NCBI GenBank assembly: GCA_934292725.1
Contig: CAKQXY010000008.1
Span: forward strand, 32,519 to 96,518
DNA: 64,000 nucleotides
Reading direction: 5' to 3'
DNA from: an uncultured Lachnospiraceae bacterium
Lineage (GTDB): Bacteria; Bacillota; Clostridia; Lachnospirales; Lachnospiraceae
Every line of letters begins with the position of its first letter. Position 1 is the first letter of the stretch. The position numbers were made by a program, and so were the translations under genes. Below are positions 28,562-36,325 of this stretch, piece after piece. The notes under the pieces are model-generated. The model was not told the DNA's origin. It saw only the letters and a list, made by a program, of their open reading frames with translations, and ran no database searches.

Positions 28562-30055
28562 ATGATCAGCGAAAAATTAGAAAAGGCAAGAGCTTATGAA
28601 GCAGAGAACGAGAAGAAGATCACACCACTGATGAGACCGGTGTTTCATCTGACACCGCGAGTTGGCTGGATGAATGATCCAAATGGTTTTTCTTGTTACA
28701 ATGGAAAATATCATATGTTCTATCAGTATTACCCATATCGCCCATTCTGGGGACCGATGCATTGGGGTCATGCAGTGAGCGAGGATCTGCTGCACTGGAA
28801 TTATCTTCCTACAGCACTTGCACCAGATGAACCGTATGAAAATGGCGGCGGCTGCTTCTCAGGAAGTGCAGTGGAGCTTTCTGATGGACGTCAGCTTCTT
28901 GTGTATACTGGTGTATTATCTGAAAAACAGCCAGACGGAACGATGCACGATGTGCAGCAGCAGTGCGTGGCAGTTGGTGATGGAGTAAATTATGAAAAGT
29001 GCGAAAATAATCCTGTTATGACGGCAAAACAGCTGCCAAGTGATTCAAACAGATTTGATTTTAGAGATCCGAAGGCATGGAAGGCAGCAGACGGAAGCTA
29101 TCGCTGTGTGATGGTAAACTGTGATAACAAGGGAGATGGACGTGCAGTTTTGTTTGAAAGCAAGGATGGCTTCTCATGGAACTTTAAGAGTATTCTGACA
29201 CAGAATAATGGAAGGTTCGGAAAGATGTGGGAGTGTCCAGATCTGTTTGAGCTGGATGGAAAGGCTGTTTTGATTGTAAGCCCAATGGAGATGGAGGCAG
29301 AAGGACTCGAATATCCAAATGGTCACGGCGTTGTCTGCCAGATCGGAACTTACGACGATGAGACAGGAACCTTTACATGTGAGCATGCACAGTCTGTTGA
29401 TTACGGCATTGATTTTTATGCACCTCAGTCTACACAGACACCAGATGGCAGAAGAGTCATGATTGGATGGATGCAAAACTGGGCATTTGTTAACCAGCAT
29501 GCAGAGACTGAGCCGTGGTTTGGTCAGATGGCACTGCCAAGAGAGCTGTCAATTGTTGAAGGAAAGCTGATTCAGCGTCCGACAAAGGAATTTGACGCAT
29601 TACGCAAAAATCCAGTTTCACACAATGGTGTGTGTGTATCAAGTTTAGAGACAGTAAAGCTTGAAGGCATTGAAGGTCGTGTGGCTGATGTTGAACTTAC
29701 GATTGCACCTGAAAGCAAGGATGATAGTTACTATATGTTTGAGATGCGCTTTGCACAGGATGACAAGCATTACACAGCACTTCGCTACCGTCCGCGTGAG
29801 TCAGAGCTTGAGCTTGACAGAAGCTACTCTGATTCCAGAATTGCGATGATCCACAAGCGTTCATGTAAGGTAAAAGATAACGGCGGTGTGCTTAAGCTTC
29901 GTGTTGTGATTGATCGTTTCAGTGCAGAAGTATTTGTAAACGATGGTGAGCAGGTGATGAGTGTTACCTTCACGACTGATACTGCGGCAAATGGCATTTC
30001 GTTTGTGTCAGATGGAGCAGTAAAGCTGGATATTACAAAGTACGATATTGAATAA
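28562..30055 (+). CDS. Beta-fructofuranosidase, GH32 (sucrose/fructo-oligosaccharide hydrolase)
   Basis: A 497-residue canonical GH32 enzyme releasing terminal beta-fructose from sucrose, inulin-type oligosaccharides or inulobiose. All three catalytic motifs are intact: WMNDPNG near residue 36, FRDPKAW near 168 and WECPDLF near 223. A C-terminal beta-sandwich follows. There is no signal peptide, so it acts in the cytoplasm on imported sugar; a sucrose-6-phosphate hydrolase role is less likely beside an ABC transporter than beside a PTS. The ribosome site GGGAGG precedes the ATG, and fructokinase follows within a few bases. Confidence 0.94.
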   Translation: MISEKLEKARAYEAENEKKITPLMRPVFHLTPRVGWMNDPNGFSCYNGKYHMFYQYYPYRPFWGPMHWGHAVSEDLLHWNYLPTALAPDEPYENGGGCFSGSAVELSDGRQLLVYTGVLSEKQPDGTMHDVQQQCVAVGDGVNYEKCENNPVMTAKQLPSDSNRFDFRDPKAWKAADGSYRCVMVNCDNKGDGRAVLFESKDGFSWNFKSILTQNNGRFGKMWECPDLFELDGKAVLIVSPMEMEAEGLEYPNGHGVVCQIGTYDDETGTFTCEHAQSVDYGIDFYAPQSTQTPDGRRVMIGWMQNWAFVNQHAETEPWFGQMALPRELSIVEGKLIQRPTKEFDALRKNPVSHNGVCVSSLETVKLEGIEGRVADVELTIAPESKDDSYYMFEMRFAQDDKHYTALRYRPRESELELDRSYSDSRIAMIHKRSCKVKDNGGVLKLRVVIDRFSAEVFVNDGEQVMSVTFTTDTAANGISFVSDGAVKLDITKYDIE

Positions 30056-30076
30056 TAGAAAGGCATGGAAACGGAT

Positions 30077-31042
30077 ATGAGTGAGAAAACATATGATGTA
30101 ACAGCACTTGGCGAGCTTTTAATTGATTTTACAGAAAATGGAAAAAGTGCACAGGGAAATCCGCTTTTTGAGGCTAATCCAGGAGGTGCACCATGCAATG
30201 TACTTGCGATGCTTACAAAGCTTGGCCATAAAACTGCATTTATTGGAAAGGTAGGAGATGACTTCTTTGGAAAGCAGTTAAGAGAAGCCATCACAGAGGT
30301 AGGTATTGATTCAACTGGACTTTTAAGTGATCCTGAAATTCACACAACACTGGCTATGGTTCACACATATCCAGACGGTGATCGCGACTTTTCTTTCTAC
30401 CGCAATCCGGGTGCTGATATGATGTTAAAGGAAGATGAGATTCCGACAGAACTGATCGAGAACTCTAAAATTTTCCATTTTGGAACATTGTCCATGACAC
30501 ATGATGGTGTACGCGCTGCAACAAAAAAGGCAATTTCTATTGCAGAAGAAGCAAATGCGCTTATTTCCTTTGACCCGAATCTTCGCCCACCGCTGTGGAA
30601 GTCTTTAGATGATGCAAAAGAGCAGGTACTTTATGGTCTTGGTCATTGTCATATTTTAAAAATCTCTGACAACGAGATACAGTGGCTTACCGGAAAAGAA
30701 GATTATACTGACGGTGTAAACTGGATTCGTGAGCGCTACAATATTCCGCTTATTCTTGTATCTATGGGTAAGGAAGGAAGCCGTGCCTATTATGAAGATA
30801 AGATTGTAGAGGTAAAGCCATTTTTGCAGAAAAATACTATTGAGACAACAGGTGCAGGTGATACCTTCTGCGGCTGTGTACTGCACTATATTTGCGAACA
30901 TGGATTAAAGGATCTTACAGAGGCTGATCTTACCAAGATGCTGACATTTGCAAATGCGGCAGCAGCAAGAATTACAACGCGAAAAGGTGCACTTCGTGTA
31001 ATGCCAGACCGTGCAGAGATTGAAGCAGTAATGAAAAAATAA
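30077..31042 (+). CDS. Fructokinase, PfkB family
   Basis: A 321-residue ribokinase-family sugar kinase phosphorylating fructose, probably at O6, for entry to glycolysis. Evidence: the N-terminal YDVTALGELLIDFTENG, the substrate-binding NPGGAPCNVLAMLTKLG, and the C-terminal PfkB signature ETTGAGDTFCG with the catalytic Asp. The ATG at 30077 gives the typical MSEK start; an ATG at 30065 lies only 1 base after GAAAGG and adds four residues. It follows the GH32 gene directly and consumes the fructose that enzyme releases. Confidence 0.93.
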   Translation: MSEKTYDVTALGELLIDFTENGKSAQGNPLFEANPGGAPCNVLAMLTKLGHKTAFIGKVGDDFFGKQLREAITEVGIDSTGLLSDPEIHTTLAMVHTYPDGDRDFSFYRNPGADMMLKEDEIPTELIENSKIFHFGTLSMTHDGVRAATKKAISIAEEANALISFDPNLRPPLWKSLDDAKEQVLYGLGHCHILKISDNEIQWLTGKEDYTDGVNWIRERYNIPLILVSMGKEGSRAYYEDKIVEVKPFLQKNTIETTGAGDTFCGCVLHYICEHGLKDLTEADLTKMLTFANAAAARITTRKGALRVMPDRAEIEAVMKK

Positions 31043-31083
31043 TAATCAAAAAACAATAATCAGAAAGCGAGGATGCAAAATTC

Positions 31084-32109
31084 ATGAAATTATACAGAAT
31101 TAAGAATCGCAAAAGCTTTGGCTTTTCAGCTGAAAATCCGACTGGACAAAAAAATGGTGGTACAAAGGGTAAGGACTGTGAGAAATTAAGTCCGTGTATT
31201 CAGATTGCTCCGGGAGAGACTGTTACGCTGTGTGATACAGATGGTCCTGGTATGATTACACATATTTGGTTTACCGGATATGTTGGCCATAGCTTTGTTA
31301 TGCGTATTTACTGGGAGAATGAGGAGTTTCCGTCTGTTGAAGCACCGATTTCTGCATTTTTTGGATGTGCATATGATGAAAATTTCAAGGATCGCGACGG
31401 CAACTACATTGTTTTAAATTCAGCGAAAATTCTCACGGCACCAGGACGTGGCTTTAACAGCTACTGGGAGATGCCATTTGCAAAGCACTGCCGCATCACT
31501 ATGGAGAACCGCGGCAAGAAGGAAGAAACGCTGTATTATATGATCTCTGGCTGGTACGGTGAGATTCCTCAGGATGCAGGTTATTTCCATGCTGCATATC
31601 GTCAGGAGCATCCAGTTACGAAGGGACGCGCATATACAATTATTGATGGAATTGAAGGCAGAGGCTGCTTTGCAGGTTTGACACTCGCAACAGGTATGAA
31701 TGGAAATAACACTTGTTGGGTAGAGGGCGAAGCAAAGATGTATATCGATGATGACCAGTATCCAAGCATGAATTATACTGGAACAGAAGACTATTTCTGC
31801 GGTTCCTACGGCTTTGGAAATGATATCATTTTGAATCGTTATCAGACATTTAGCGGAATGTATACAGGACTTTTTGCTATCATGGGTGACAATCGCGAAT
31901 TTTATAACGGACAGCAGCGTTTCTTGCTGTATCGCTTCCATGAGAAGGATCCAGTGTATTTCTCTAAGAATTTCAAAATGACAATCGACAATCTTGGATG
32001 GACAGGACCACGCTACGATGATTACACATCTGTTGCATACTGGTATCTGGAAAAACCATCAAAGTTAGCAAAGGAACTGCCGAGTGACGAAGAGATGGTT
32101 ATGAAGTAA
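31084..32109 (+). CDS. GH172 (DUF2961) difructose-dianhydride-type alpha-fructofuranosidase
   Basis: A 341-residue protein of the DUF2961 family, now GH172, whose founding member interconverts inulobiose and difructose dianhydride I. Family features seen: MITHIWFTGYVGHSFVMRIYWENEE, VEAPISAFFGCAYDE, FNSYWEMPFAKHCRI and NYTGTEDYFCGSYGF, the last with conserved acidic residues. I cannot assign the catalytic glutamates by eye. No signal peptide. As last gene of a GH32-fructokinase operon it probably opens cyclic difructose for GH32 to split. Other GH172 members act on arabinofuranosides, so the exact linkage is open. Confidence 0.85.
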   Translation: MKLYRIKNRKSFGFSAENPTGQKNGGTKGKDCEKLSPCIQIAPGETVTLCDTDGPGMITHIWFTGYVGHSFVMRIYWENEEFPSVEAPISAFFGCAYDENFKDRDGNYIVLNSAKILTAPGRGFNSYWEMPFAKHCRITMENRGKKEETLYYMISGWYGEIPQDAGYFHAAYRQEHPVTKGRAYTIIDGIEGRGCFAGLTLATGMNGNNTCWVEGEAKMYIDDDQYPSMNYTGTEDYFCGSYGFGNDIILNRYQTFSGMYTGLFAIMGDNREFYNGQQRFLLYRFHEKDPVYFSKNFKMTIDNLGWTGPRYDDYTSVAYWYLEKPSKLAKELPSDEEMVMK

Positions 32110-32122
32110 TGAATTGACGTAT

Positions 32123-32149
32123 GCCCACGGTGAAAACCGTGGGCTGTTT
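32123..32149 (+). terminator. Terminator of the fructan operon
   Basis: A perfect 9-bp stem GCCCACGGT/ACCGTGGGC with a GAAA loop is followed by TGTTTGTTT. Confidence 0.85.
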
Positions 32150-32188
32150 GTTTATTGGGGAAAAGTTTGGCATTTCATTTTATAAATC

Positions 32189-32217
32189 TTGCATCATCCC
32201 AACCTCAATGCTATGAT
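32189..32217 (+). promoter_or_regulatory. Promoter of the oxidoreductase gene
   Basis: TTGCAT (32189-32194) and TATGAT (32212-32217) with a 17-base spacer, 40 bases before the start codon. Confidence 0.6.
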
Positions 32218-32256
32218 AATTATAATAAATACAAAAGCAATCAGGAGGCGCGTAAG

Positions 32257-33264
32257 ATGGCGAATAAAGAAAATAAGAATGTCAAGGAATTAAACTGGGC
32301 AGTTCTCGGAACAGGCGTAATCGCAAATGAGATGGCGCAGGCACTTCAGAAAATGGGGAAATCATTGTATGCAGTAGGCAATCGGACGCACCAGAAGGCA
32401 GTAGAGTTTGCTGCAAAATATGGAATTTCAAAGGTTTATGACTGCATTGACGATATGTTTGAAGATGAGAATACAGATATTATTTATATAACAAGCCCGC
32501 ATAATACGCACTATGCATTCATGAAAAAGGCATTAGAGCATGGCAAGCACTTGTTTGTCGAGAAGTCTATAACATTGAATAGCAGAGAATTGAATGAAAT
32601 GATTGATCTGGCCAATGAGAAGCAATTGATTTTGGCAGAGGCAATGACGATTTGGCATATGCCCGTTTATAAGAAACTCTGGGAGCTTGTAAGATCAAAT
32701 GAGTTGGGAAAGGTTCAGATGATTACAATGAACTTTGGAAGCTTTAAGGAGTATGATATGAACAATCGCTTTTTTAACATGAATTTGGCCGGTGGCGCAC
32801 TTCTTGATATCGGTGTTTATGCGCTTTCGATTGTGCGAAGTTTTATGGCGGAAAAACCAGACGAGATTTTGAGTCAGTGGAGACCATCGCCTACTGGATC
32901 AGACGAACAGGCAACGATTCTTCTGAAAAATTCGCAGGGACAGATGGCAACGGTAGCACTTTCCATGCATTCCAAGCAGCCAAAGCGTGCGATGATCAGC
33001 TGTGAAAAAGGCTATATTGAAATTATGGAGTACCCACGAGCTCAGAAAGCGACAATCACGGATGCTGAGACTGGGGAAAAGACAGAGATTGAATGTGGCA
33101 GCACAGCAGATGCGCTGTATTATGAGATGATGGATATGGAAGCAGCAGTAAAGACGAAAGATGTGTCTGCTATGAAACTGACCTACACAAAAGATGTTAT
33201 GGACATCATGACGAAACTTCGTAAGGATTGGGGAATGAAGTATCCGAATGAAAATTGGGATTAA
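32257..33264 (+). CDS. Gfo/Idh/MocA-family oxidoreductase
   Basis: A 335-residue NAD(P)-dependent dehydrogenase acting on a sugar, inositol or similar polyol. The Rossmann start is LNWAVLGTGVIANEMAQALQ, and the second motif FVEKSITLN corresponds to the EKP motif with Ser in place of Pro. The catalytic domain has GGALLDIGVYALS. The frame extends 34 codons upstream, but CAGGAGG lies 8 bases before the ATG at 32257. It is bounded by terminators on both sides, so it is a single-gene unit; its link to fructan use is only positional. Confidence 0.92.
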   Translation: MANKENKNVKELNWAVLGTGVIANEMAQALQKMGKSLYAVGNRTHQKAVEFAAKYGISKVYDCIDDMFEDENTDIIYITSPHNTHYAFMKKALEHGKHLFVEKSITLNSRELNEMIDLANEKQLILAEAMTIWHMPVYKKLWELVRSNELGKVQMITMNFGSFKEYDMNNRFFNMNLAGGALLDIGVYALSIVRSFMAEKPDEILSQWRPSPTGSDEQATILLKNSQGQMATVALSMHSKQPKRAMISCEKGYIEIMEYPRAQKATITDAETGEKTEIECGSTADALYYEMMDMEAAVKTKDVSAMKLTYTKDVMDIMTKLRKDWGMKYPNENWD

Positions 33265-33285
33265 CTAAGATGAAGAAATAATAGC

Positions 33286-33315
33286 AGCCCGCTTCGTTTT
33301 AGAAGTGGGCTTTTT
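33286..33315 (+). terminator. Terminator after the oxidoreductase
   Basis: A 10-bp stem AGCCCGCTTC/GAAGTGGGCT (one G-U pair) with a 6-base loop and a T-run. Confidence 0.85.
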
Positions 33316-33349
33316 GCTGTCATGAAAAAATACTAAGTTTCTTTAAATA

Positions 33350-33365
33350 CTATATTGCAATATAG
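33350..33365. promoter_or_regulatory. PadR-type operator palindrome
   Basis: CTATATTGCAATATAG is a perfect 16-bp palindrome that covers the -35 element of the PadR gene promoter, as expected for autorepression. Confidence 0.7.
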
Positions 33366-33383
33366 AATAGTATGTGATATGAT
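33355..33383 (+). promoter_or_regulatory. Promoter of the PadR operon
   Basis: TTGCAA (33355-33360) and TATGAT (33378-33383), spacer 17 bases; the -35 element is inside the palindrome. Confidence 0.6.
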
Positions 33384-33416
33384 GCAGCTAACAGGAAAAA
33401 AGAAGGAGGTGCGAGC

Positions 33417-33737
33417 ATGAATGCTCAGTTTAAAAAAGGAGCGCTTGAGTTGTGCGTGCTGTCGCAGCTGGCACTTCGTGACCAGTACGGCTACGAGCTT
33501 ACTGAAAACATTTCAAAGGAGATGAAGTTGGCGGCAGGTACGCTGTATCTGATCTTAAAGAGGTTGAGGGATGAGGAATATGTGGAGACATATCTTGTCG
33601 AGGCAGGGGAAGGACCAGCTAGAAAGTATTATCACCTCACGGTGAAGGGCTGGGCCTATCAGGAACAGTTAAAGAAAGAATGGTTTGATTTCACGGCAGC
33701 AGTTGAGCGGCTGATAGTGAGCAAAGAAAGCAATTAA
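33417..33737 (+). CDS. PadR-family transcriptional regulator
   Basis: A 106-residue winged-helix regulator. The pattern GALELCVLSQLALRDQYGYELTENI with AAGTLYLILKRLRDEEYVETYLVE is the PadR DNA-binding domain, and a short C-terminal helix would form the dimer. GAAGGAGG precedes the ATG. It probably senses an envelope stress or drug signal together with the HAAS-domain protein encoded next, with which this regulator class is typically paired. Confidence 0.94.
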   Translation: MNAQFKKGALELCVLSQLALRDQYGYELTENISKEMKLAAGTLYLILKRLRDEEYVETYLVEAGEGPARKYYHLTVKGWAYQEQLKKEWFDFTAAVERLIVSKESN

Positions 33738-33797
33738 ATGGAAAATAGCAGCCGAGTTAATATACGATGCTGAGTATGAAGAAAGGTGGAAAATATT

Positions 33798-34967
33798 ATG
33801 AAAAAGGACGAATTTTTTGCACAGCTGCGCAATGCATTTGCAGGGATGGATGAGGAATTGTTGACGGATATTCTCGGTGATTACGAGAATCATTTTAAGG
33901 AAGGTATGGAAAACGGAAAGAGTGAAGAGGAGATTTGTGACGAGCTTGGAAATGTCGAGGAAATCCGTCAGGCATTCTTAGATGAAAATCCGGCTGCTAT
34001 GACAATAAATGTCAATTCAAATTCGGACACAGTGGGTAATTCTGATATTTATAATCGTTTTTATCCAGGCATTCAGCGTGTCAATGCTCAGCTCACAGAT
34101 GCTGATATTGAAATTAAAAAGAGCAGTACAAATGATGTAGAGCTGTCTGTAACTGGTGGGCTTGCAGATGATATTGAAGCATTAAAAGAGACGCTTCGTG
34201 TCAGTGCGTCTGCTGGAACACTTTCGATTCAGCAGGAAAAGAAAGCAGGGATAAGTGTTTCTTATGCTGCCTCACGCTTATTTGGCTTTAAGGTGGGGAA
34301 ATATTCAGCAGGAATTGTTATTCATGTTGCAGTGCCAGAGCAGTTTGAAAGAATTAAGGTAAAGAGTATAAGTGGCGATATCGTCGCAAATGACATATCT
34401 AGTGGGAGTTTTCTAGTAGAAGCAGTGAGTGGTGATATTTCTGTGGATCAACTTAATACAACGCAGTGTGAACTTAATTCAAAGAGCGGTGATATCAAAG
34501 CAAATAACATCAGCGCAAAGACTTTATTGATTCATACTGGAAGCGGTGACGTAGGAGTGGAAGATTGTCAGGCAGATGAACTTTTTGCATCAAGTATCAG
34601 CGGCGATGTGAATGTGATCGCATGCAAGGCAGATAAGATGGACGTTGTGAGTATAAGCGGAGACATAAAGGCCGAATTTGATAAGAGCGCGCAGTGCAGA
34701 GCAAAGAGTACCAGCGGTGATTGTAAAGTGACGATTGGAAATCAGGTAGATGCTGTAGTTTCGAGTACCAGCGGTGATGTAAACGTTCGCTACATTGGAG
34801 AAATTGGACTCGAAATGGCGCTTTCCAGTACGAGTGGTGATGTTTCTGCTGTCTGCGGAGGAATTAACAGTAAGGGAAAGAAAAAAGTGCAGGAGCGCTT
34901 TGGTGAGCCTGACAGTAAGTTAAAGGCATCTACCATATCTGGTGATATCAAGGTACGTGATTGTTAA
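33798..34967 (+). CDS. HAAS (DUF1700) plus DUF4097 protein
   Basis: A 389-residue protein. Residues 1-75 (KKDEFFAQLRNAFAGMDEELLTDILGDYENHF...CDELGNVEEIRQAF) form the HAAS/DUF1700 domain found next to PadR regulators. The rest is a DUF4097 beta-solenoid with about ten spaced SGDI/SGDV motifs, for example VKSISGDIVAND and SSTSGDVNVRY, ending in TISGDIKVRDC. There is no signal peptide or membrane helix, whereas many relatives have helices between the domains. GAAAGGTGG precedes the ATG. It likely modulates PadR or senses its signal; the molecular role is not known. Confidence 0.9.
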   Translation: MKKDEFFAQLRNAFAGMDEELLTDILGDYENHFKEGMENGKSEEEICDELGNVEEIRQAFLDENPAAMTINVNSNSDTVGNSDIYNRFYPGIQRVNAQLTDADIEIKKSSTNDVELSVTGGLADDIEALKETLRVSASAGTLSIQQEKKAGISVSYAASRLFGFKVGKYSAGIVIHVAVPEQFERIKVKSISGDIVANDISSGSFLVEAVSGDISVDQLNTTQCELNSKSGDIKANNISAKTLLIHTGSGDVGVEDCQADELFASSISGDVNVIACKADKMDVVSISGDIKAEFDKSAQCRAKSTSGDCKVTIGNQVDAVVSSTSGDVNVRYIGEIGLEMALSSTSGDVSAVCGGINSKGKKKVQERFGEPDSKLKASTISGDIKVRDC

Positions 34968-35065
34968 ATTATCGTTCACGGGATGCTTTTCCGCCGCTAA
35001 TTTAAGTATTGAATATGAACTGTAGTGATTCAACTACTACTTGATTTTTGACAAAAACGCCTGCA

Positions 35066-35094
35066 TTGAATTCAAGTATTGCGCAAGCTATAAT
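35066..35094 (+). promoter_or_regulatory. Promoter of the XRE regulator and ABC exporter
   Basis: TTGAAT (35066-35071) and TATAAT (35089-35094), spacer 17 bases, about 50 bases before the start codon. Confidence 0.7.
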
Positions 35095-35144
35095 ACAACC
35101 ATCCGTTGAGGCAAGAAAGGAAATACGCAGAGGAGGAGAATAGG

Positions 35145-36254
35145 ATGAGCAACAGCAATGGAGTCCGAAATGGAACTGAGAAGAATCCATATACGAGTAG
35201 TCCATATACAAAAATCGGGGAGCGAATTGGACAGCTTCGCAAGCAGGCAGGCTTAAAACAGGAGGAGCTTGGGCGCGCCGTGGGTGTAACCACGCAGGCA
35301 GTATCGCGATGGGAGTGCGGTGGCGCGCCGGACATCGAACTTCTTCCAGCGATTGCTGATACGCTTCATGTATCAGTGGATGAGTTGTTTGGAAGAACAC
35401 CAGTGGCACAGACGGATATAAAGGAGCTGTTTGACCGCACCTTGTATAGCTATCCGAAAAAAGACCGCATGAAGGCGGCGTGTGATCTGATGTGGAACAT
35501 CCAAAAGGCGGTGCTTCGGTGCGAAGATTCAAATATAGACCGCGTTGCTGTGTCCAATATTCTTGATGCGGCAACTCAAAAGAACCAGAGAAAAACGACA
35601 CAAAGTCAAGATGTGCAAAGCCAAAATAATGAGCATGACGAGCACAATGAGCATAAAAAGAAGGCATACAGCACAACAGAGGACTCGGATGCTAGTATTT
35701 CCACCAGTGGCCTTTATATTGAGACGGACAGCGGCTATATGAGCTATGGTTTTAACAACCTCGACTACATATTTTTGCTCTCACAGCCAGAGAATGGGTT
35801 TGAGTCGGTAATCAAGGATGCCGATTCGCTGCGCAGACTGTTTTCCTTACTCGTTAAGCCGTATTGCCTGGAGGTGATAGTGGCGTTGTATGCGAAAAAG
35901 CCAAACGAAAATGTCACAGGGCGTCTCTTAGCAAAGAAATTAAATGCCCCAGAGTCAGAAGTCATTGCTGTACTCGATGAGTTGTGCAAGTATCATCTGA
36001 TTCGTAATCTTGAGATTACCGATACAAATGGAAAAATGCACATTTATTCGTATGAAAACAGTGCCGAGTGGGTGGCATTTCTAACCTTTGCAAGTATGCT
36101 TATGTATACAGAAAATGAGGCAAGACTGGCAGTCAATATGAGAAAACAATCTGCCTTTTCGGCACCAATTGGAAGCAAAAATCCGTTTGCATCGTGGAAT
36201 GAGCGCAAGGATGATAATGAGCGCATTAACTTGTACCAGGCAGGAAACGAATGA
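35145..36254 (+). CDS. XRE-family regulator with C-terminal winged-helix-like domain
   Basis: A 369-residue protein. Residues 20-85 are an XRE/Cro helix-turn-helix (IGERIGQLRKQAGLKQEELG, VTTQAVSRWECG, HVSVDELFGR). A polar linker near 145-180 (NEHDEHNEHKKK) joins it to a second domain with an ArsR-like winged-helix pattern near 240-310 (LLVKPYCLEVIVALYA, TGRLLAKKLNAPESEVIAVLDELCKYHLI). AGGAGG precedes the ATG at 35145 by 8 bases. Two DNA-binding-like domains in one chain are unusual. It lies 71 bases before an ABC exporter gene and probably regulates it. Confidence 0.85.
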   Translation: MSNSNGVRNGTEKNPYTSSPYTKIGERIGQLRKQAGLKQEELGRAVGVTTQAVSRWECGGAPDIELLPAIADTLHVSVDELFGRTPVAQTDIKELFDRTLYSYPKKDRMKAACDLMWNIQKAVLRCEDSNIDRVAVSNILDAATQKNQRKTTQSQDVQSQNNEHDEHNEHKKKAYSTTEDSDASISTSGLYIETDSGYMSYGFNNLDYIFLLSQPENGFESVIKDADSLRRLFSLLVKPYCLEVIVALYAKKPNENVTGRLLAKKLNAPESEVIAVLDELCKYHLIRNLEITDTNGKMHIYSYENSAEWVAFLTFASMLMYTENEARLAVNMRKQSAFSAPIGSKNPFASWNERKDDNERINLYQAGNE

Positions 36255-36325
36255 AAAAACGAATAGCTTAAAAGCAAATGGCAGAAATTGAATTGTTAAA
36301 AATCAGGTAGTAGGAGAAAAATAAA

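Noticed and set aside
35002..35676. 224-codon minus-strand frame
   Set aside because: It crosses the promoter and the first half of the XRE regulator in antisense and resembles no protein.
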